From assembly GCA_037176845.1 (NCBI GenBank), contig JAYKXP010000170.1:1-64000 (forward strand): a stretch of 64,000 bases of DNA. The letters are read 5' to 3'. Numbering within the stretch: position 1 is the first letter of the stretch; each line of letters begins with the position of its first letter. This DNA is from Paramarasmius palmivorus. Its lineage: Eukaryota; Basidiomycota; Agaricomycetes; Agaricales; Marasmiaceae. The notes beneath the pieces were generated by a model. That model searched no databases and was not told where the DNA came from. It saw only the letters and a program-made list of their open reading frames with translations. Shown piece after piece: positions 59,187-64,000 of this stretch. Made by a program: the position numbers and the translations under genes.

Positions 59187-61507
59187 ATGCCTGCCCACTT
59201 TCTTTTATTTCTATCGCTCGTTCAAGCGTTGCCCATATACCTTCAAGTCTGGGCTCTGGATATTCCGTCTGGGTGGCGAGTACGTATCCAGTATTCAATA
59301 GATTCTAGCAACTCACCAATCCACAATTCAGAAGCCCAATATCACACTCTCACTCGGAGAACGCACCAGCCTCGCAAACGAGGCTCTTGAGAATGCTAAG
59401 CACCTGCTGGATGTAAATTTAACATTCTCAGGTACGTTACACTTGCTTCTTGTTTCCTACACGGCATACGGAACATTCATTCACTTCAGGTGATACGGCG
59501 CTAGCACTCGTTCTGCACTCCTTACTCGCAGACCTCGACCATGCAGCAAATCAGACAAGATACAGAAGTCTTGTTGATCAGTATTTCGCGATGTATCCTG
59601 ATATTCCTACGTTACTTGACAAACTGAGGTATGCTCATCTTTTCTTTATCTTTCTATCGTTGACAGAATGCTCGTGAATAGACAATCATATAGCGTATGT
59701 GATACCCTGCTGTTTGCTTACATTGTAACTGATTATTCTTCATCAGGCTTTCACAGAGCTGTGAGTTCCTCGCGATCTAAGATTCTAGTCTTTATTCACT
59801 ACATTCTCCGATCAGTGCATATGGTTACGCAGCTCATCGCGCCTTCACCGCTTATAACGACACCAAATTCTCCTCCGCCGTGGAAAATGCCTGGACATAT
59901 ACCCGCAATCGTACAGTACTCGCAGAAGATATTGTCGATGGAAAGGTACGAGGAGATCTGGGTGTTAAAGGAGGGAGTATGCAATTGACTTGCGTGGGAG
60001 GTGAGTTTGAAGCTGCTTTCGGTGCTGACAACAATGAAACTAACGGGCACAGAGAGCCTATTAGGAGGAACGACCGACGTGGGTTTGAGTCTGCTTCTAT
60101 GCTTCACGTGATCGGATAAAATTTGGATTACAGTCAGAAACGTCGAATACATTTGACGGTGATTCTTCTGGGTATGTTGTCCTTTCTGTTTAGTCTGTGT
60201 ACATTTTTCATCTCTTCGTTAGATGGTTCCTCACGTACGTTTATATTCTCCTCTTGTTCATCCGTTCTTCACTCTTACCTGTGGTGCAGAATATCCGCAT
60301 TTCTTTACCAAATGACATCGGACCAGAAGTATCTCTCTGCCGCAACGCAATCTGCGGATTTTATCTACCGAAATCTCTATCGCTCTCCTGGATTATTACT
60401 CCCAGGTATCAGCCACCAGGACTGTGTCTCCCCACAAGGACAGTATTCCATGCTCGCGTCGGCGTACTGGATACAGGGGTTAGCCATTTTGTATGATGTT
60501 ACCGGGAAGAGGAACGGAACATTGGTGGACTTGTATGGTCGTTTCAGGTGTTCGCTAGCATTGGGCTGATTTCGGTCCAATAGGTTACAACAGAGCATTG
60601 TTGCTGCGACAAGTAGGGTGGGGGACTGGATAAGAGAGGACGGTGTACAGGGTCAGTATATCTCCGTAGTCGCTCCTATGGTCTAAAATTTCTGAAATTC
60701 AAACCCAGGGAATGACCAGAATCCAATGGTTAATGGTGACCTTATACGGGCTTTAACCACTGCATACACCCGTCTTGATTCTGGAGACTTGAAATCCTAT
60801 ATTGGGCATTATCTTGGTGTGCAAGTATGTCGTTCTCATGGATGTTGATATAATTGGAGCTAAAATTGGAGCAGTATAACGCTCTACACGACTTAGCCGC
60901 CTCTCCTGTGAGCAATAGCAATATCTACGCTGGAAAATGGAGCGGACCATCTTCATCTTCCATTTCTCCAGACCCGTACAATCAAACCGCAGCAGCAGCA
61001 GTTTTATTAGCTGGTATATTCGTTCCTATGCTGGGGTCCAACGCGAGCTCCGCTTCCAGCTCAAGTTATATGACTACCACAACAGGTGCAATGCCAAGCC
61101 CGACAAGTGGAAATGGAAGAGATAAGGGGAGAAAGCCGGTAGGTGCGATCGTTGGCGGAACTTTGGGAGGTTTAGCGTTGCTGGGTTTTGTATTGCTAGG
61201 ACTGATCTATTGGAGGCGAAGACAGAAGAAGTCGGAGAGGCTGGGAGAGGAGCAAGAGCCGGGCCCATTATCGCCAAGACCATTCATGCTACAACTACAC
61301 CAAGGCCAAGAAAATATGGCGGAACCAGCAACTCCCTCGATGCATCAGACTACAAAACGCGCGGTGAAGAATGGGCATATCACTCCAGCAAGGGAGCCTA
61401 CTTATACGCCCCGTGAACAAGACGGTATTACTACCCAGGAGATCGGGATCTACAGTGCTGGACCCGCGCCGACGGAGAGTGTAGCGCCTCCGTCATATCG
61501 TCCATAG
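59187..61507 (+). CDS. GH76-like six-hairpin glycosidase with C-terminal anchor
   Basis: Probable surface glycosidase related to family GH76 (alpha-1,6-mannan acting) but with a C-terminal membrane helix. ATG at 59187 gives MPAHFLLFLSLVQALPIYLQ, a signal peptide. Then ITLSLGERTSLANEALENAK, GDTALALVLHSLLADLDHAA, AYGYAAHRAFTAYNDTKF, WTYTRNRTVLAEDIV, LTCVGG, LYQMTSDQKYLSAATQSADF, YRSPGLLLPGISHQDCVSPQ, YSMLASAYWIQGLAILYDV, PMVNGDLIRALTTAYTRL. A Ser-rich stalk is followed by the helix VGAIVGGTLGGLALLGFVLL and WRRRQKK, then a cytoplasmic tail with SVAPPSYRP. The usual GH76 DD pair was not identified, so activity is uncertain. About nine short introns; middle junctions (59640-59760, 60010-60290) were not all resolved. 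Confidence 0.6.
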
Positions 61508-61660
61508 TACAGTGGCATTTGTTGTCATCCCAATTCAATTGACAAATAGCATTGCGTGCCTTTGTTAATACCATACAGAAGTACCCCAATTATGTCCCTT
61601 TGCGCTTAAGTATGCAGAGATAGTTACTCGAATATGTTTACAGGGCTTTGGATTCTAATT

Positions 61661-63454
61661 TTAGTCATGATCATTCTCGTCATCATCTTCATCTTCATTG
61701 GTATCCCCTCCTAGAATCCCACCTGTGTTCGTTGTAATACTTCCGTTTCCTTCATCCGAATATTCTAAGAACAGTTGATCTCTTTCCTCCTGTATTAGTT
61801 TGGAAAGGACTTGCCCGTGGCGATACAACGCGCTAAACCTCAGATAAAATAGATTTTTGTCTTCTCCTGAATGATGGATCTCTGCCAGCGGTCGTGATCG
61901 ACGACGTAAGAAACGCGCCAGTCTCTCCATCAATGAGCAGTGCTGATCTTCTTTCCAGTGGGCAGGATCGACCTCCATAGAGAACACTGATTCAAATCCT
62001 TCAACCAATTCCCCAAGATGGACGACATTCTAATTCCAGGATCAATAACCCGCATACTATGATCGCAATTGTCAAGACTCACCTGTGATCCAATGCTTGT
62101 CAAATGCCCCTCCGAGTGATTCCTTACGTATATTTTATCGAATAAGTCACTAAAGACATCCAAATACTGCTCCAAACTGGTATCGGGTTTATCTTCAGCT
62201 GGACCCCAGCCCGAAGGCCAAATCCTTTCCACTGTGAATGTTCCCTGCAGCCCGCGTAGCTGCTTAATGTCTGGATACAGACCAGTGGGACACAAAGGCG
62301 AGAGTACCAGGTCCATATTCTGAAGCTTCGGAAGGAAGGTTCGAGCTTTCAATGCATTCAGAACCTGAGTACCAACAAATCCATGGATTTTGAGCATCTC
62401 GACACTATCAAGCATCTCCAGGACGCTCAAGATAGTTCCATCGATTGGTGGGACGTTGACCAACTCCAGAGTTTGGATCTGAGGTAGCCAGCGTTGAAGG
62501 GAAGAGTTTCTCAGGGCGAAGATGTCGGGAGTTTGAATGGATAGGTGTCGAAGCGAGGGGAGTGTTAAACTGTTCGTTAAACCGCTGCAGAGTCTAAGAG
62601 TGTGGAGGCGCGATAGGTTGGGAGATTGTTCGCCATTCCAGGTGGGTAACTCGCCGAGGAGTTCCAGCCACTCGAGGTTCGCCATGCCACTGAGGAAATT
62701 GGGTGTCAATCTGGACAAATTAGAGGCCGAGAAATACGTCAAGGAACCCCAAGGAACCGTCAACTGAATGATTTCCGGTGCGGCGAGAACCTCCAACTGC
62801 TTCAATCTGGGCACAGAACCTATGAAGGAGAGAAACCTCTCTATGTCGAGATGGGGATTCACAACATCGTTTCCGTCGTCATCCTCGAAGAAATCAATAT
62901 CCAACGTTTCGAGGTTGACGAAAGGATCGTGGTCCACCCAATGAAAGTCGTCGATCTGCCCAGCACTAACAGTTAAACTAAGCGAGCGCCACAGCTTTGG
63001 ATCGAAGACCTCGAACAGGGTAAGGAGGAGAATCTTCCACCTCGGTAGTGAATAGTGCTCCGAATCAAGGGAAAGTCCAATACTGACAGGATGCTCCTTA
63101 GTACGTTTTCTAACGCAAGCGAGGACCTCTGTGAGCTGAAACTCGTATTTGCTGATGGTGGCCTTTCTCCGATTGATCAGCTCCTGAGAGAGATTGATAG
63201 TCGTCCAAAAGGCTGGGGTATTGGCGATGATGTCTCGCCATCGACGACTAACGTGTCCAAGTTTCCACCCGCAGGTAAAAAAGATGAGTGTGTCGTCGTC
63301 TTCGTCATCGAGACAATACAGGAAGATTTGCTGCAAAGTTTCAGTTGCCAACGCATTGACACCACAGATAATGATCTAAGTACAGCGGAAGGCAAATCAG
63401 CTATATGCGAAATGAGAGGAATTTTAAATCACTTGCATCGGTTGGGTTCGCCAT
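61661..63454 (-). CDS. F-box/LRR-type protein with acidic tail
   Basis: A long minus-strand frame (62083-63351) reads TLQQIFLYCLDDEDDDTLI, KLGHVSRRWRDIIANTPAFW (the F-box pattern). Leucine-rich stretches follow: LWRSLSLTVS, NLETLDIDFFEDD, RLKQLEVLAAPEIIQL, LHTLRLCSGLTN, LRHLSIQTPD, IQTLELVNVPP. An intron at 62030-62082 (53 nt) leads to NVVHLGELVEGFESVF and an acidic tail ending in DEDDDENDHD at 61661. The start is uncertain: MANPTDAS at 63454 needs a 32-nt intron and a frame change around 63365-63375 to reach LPSAVLRSLSVV then NALATETLQQ. Expected to be an SCF ubiquitin-ligase adaptor. The fourth F-box gene in 64 kb, fitting the large F-box families of this group. Confidence 0.75.
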
Positions 63455-64000
63455 TTTGGAGGGGAAAAGATGTGCTGCTTCCTTGAGTAAGCTTTATATT
63501 TATATACCAATCCCCGATATCATTGTCCACCCAATTAGGCAACGTAATGGTGGCAGTATTACTTACCTCAAATGGTAGGACAATAACTTGGTAGGGCCAC
63601 AAATGCAACATGTCAGTATTGGCGACATGGCATAGGCCACGGAGAATCTCTATTTGACATGAACTCGCAACCTAATTAACTCTCGAGACGAAAGATGAAG
63701 TCATAGCGTCGAAGAAGACCGCCTCCGCATTCAATGGCGCCAGAACACAAGTGAATGAACTGATAGAGAAGGCACTCAATGTCTATTACTTTGCGTAGTG
63801 GTTCTCGAGTGTGAAGGAGGTATGTTAAGCACTCTTCAACGATCGGGAACGCGAGTTAGCATTGAGTTTTGCGGTCTGTGGAGCTCTAAGATGTCATTCA
63901 AAGACTGGCAAATGGATTGATTGATGTTGTACTGTTGTACTCTCACAAGATCGCTGTCACCTACGTCAAAGATTAGGGTAAATTGTGTCCTTGAGCCAAT
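63455..64000. other. Window end, nothing recognised
   Basis: A possible small exon at 63567-63611 on the minus strand (MLHLWPYQVIVLPFE before GTAAGT) may be an upstream exon of the F-box gene. The remainder shows no gene. Confidence 0.35.

Noticed and set aside
1..64000. CRISPR arrays, bacterial operons, phage or organelle sequence
   Set aside because: Short spliceosomal introns, fungal tRNA introns and basidiomycete protein families throughout; no regular direct-repeat and spacer pattern was seen.

Overview
This looks like nuclear DNA of a basidiomycete, most likely a mushroom-forming agaricomycete. Genes are cut by many short introns (mostly about 45-60 nt) with GT-AG borders. The content is typical of that group: several F-box proteins, DUF6534-type and other multi-pass membrane proteins, a P450, secreted carbohydrate-active enzymes, and tRNA genes carrying small introns. 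The first ~215 bases hold degenerate CCCTAA-type repeats, so the left edge may be subtelomeric.

Layout: 1-7.5 kb has no gene I can call with confidence. 7.6-8.9 kb is a DUF6534-like membrane protein (-). 10.3-10.6 kb is a solo LTR. 10.8-11.7 kb is a hypothetical gene with a basic tail (-). 13.8-19.1 kb is a large PHD/SET protein of the Set3 class (+). 19.3-21.8 kb is an F-box protein with Cys pairs (+). 21.9-25.5 kb holds tRNA-Ser, a Mutator-like non-autonomous element, a second F-box gene, tRNA-Cys and a small hairpin element. 26.2-32.1 kb holds three paralogous single-pass membrane proteins (one +, two -) with tRNA-Arg between the second and third. 32.6-33.9 kb is a pectate lyase (-). 36.5-37.9 kb is a SWIM/RING protein (+). 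38.5-40.7 kb is a cytochrome P450 (+), followed by a second tRNA-Arg. 41.3-43.7 kb is a GH30 glucanase (-). 44.7-48.4 kb carries two tandem glutathione transferases (+). 48.7-50.3 kb is an F-box/LRR protein (-). 50.6-52.5 kb is an annexin (-). 53.4-53.9 kb holds tRNA-Ser and a second solo LTR. 54.8-56.2 kb is a multi-pass membrane protein (+). 59.2-61.5 kb is a GH76-like protein with a C-terminal anchor (+). 61.7-63.5 kb is another F-box/LRR protein (-).

There is no single pathway here. Two themes recur: wall or plant-polymer enzymes with surface proteins (pectate lyase, GH30, GH76-like, three Ser/Thr-rich surface proteins), and detoxification (P450, two GSTs). The most notable points are tiny exons carrying catalytic or heme-binding motifs (5, 11 and 14 nt), three mobile elements each lying within ~200 bp of a tRNA gene, a convergent paralog pair whose stop codons overlap, and a recurring one-base reading-frame break in otherwise well-preserved genes. 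Those breaks most probably reflect assembly indels but could be real decay. All product names come from reading motifs by eye; no database search was possible.
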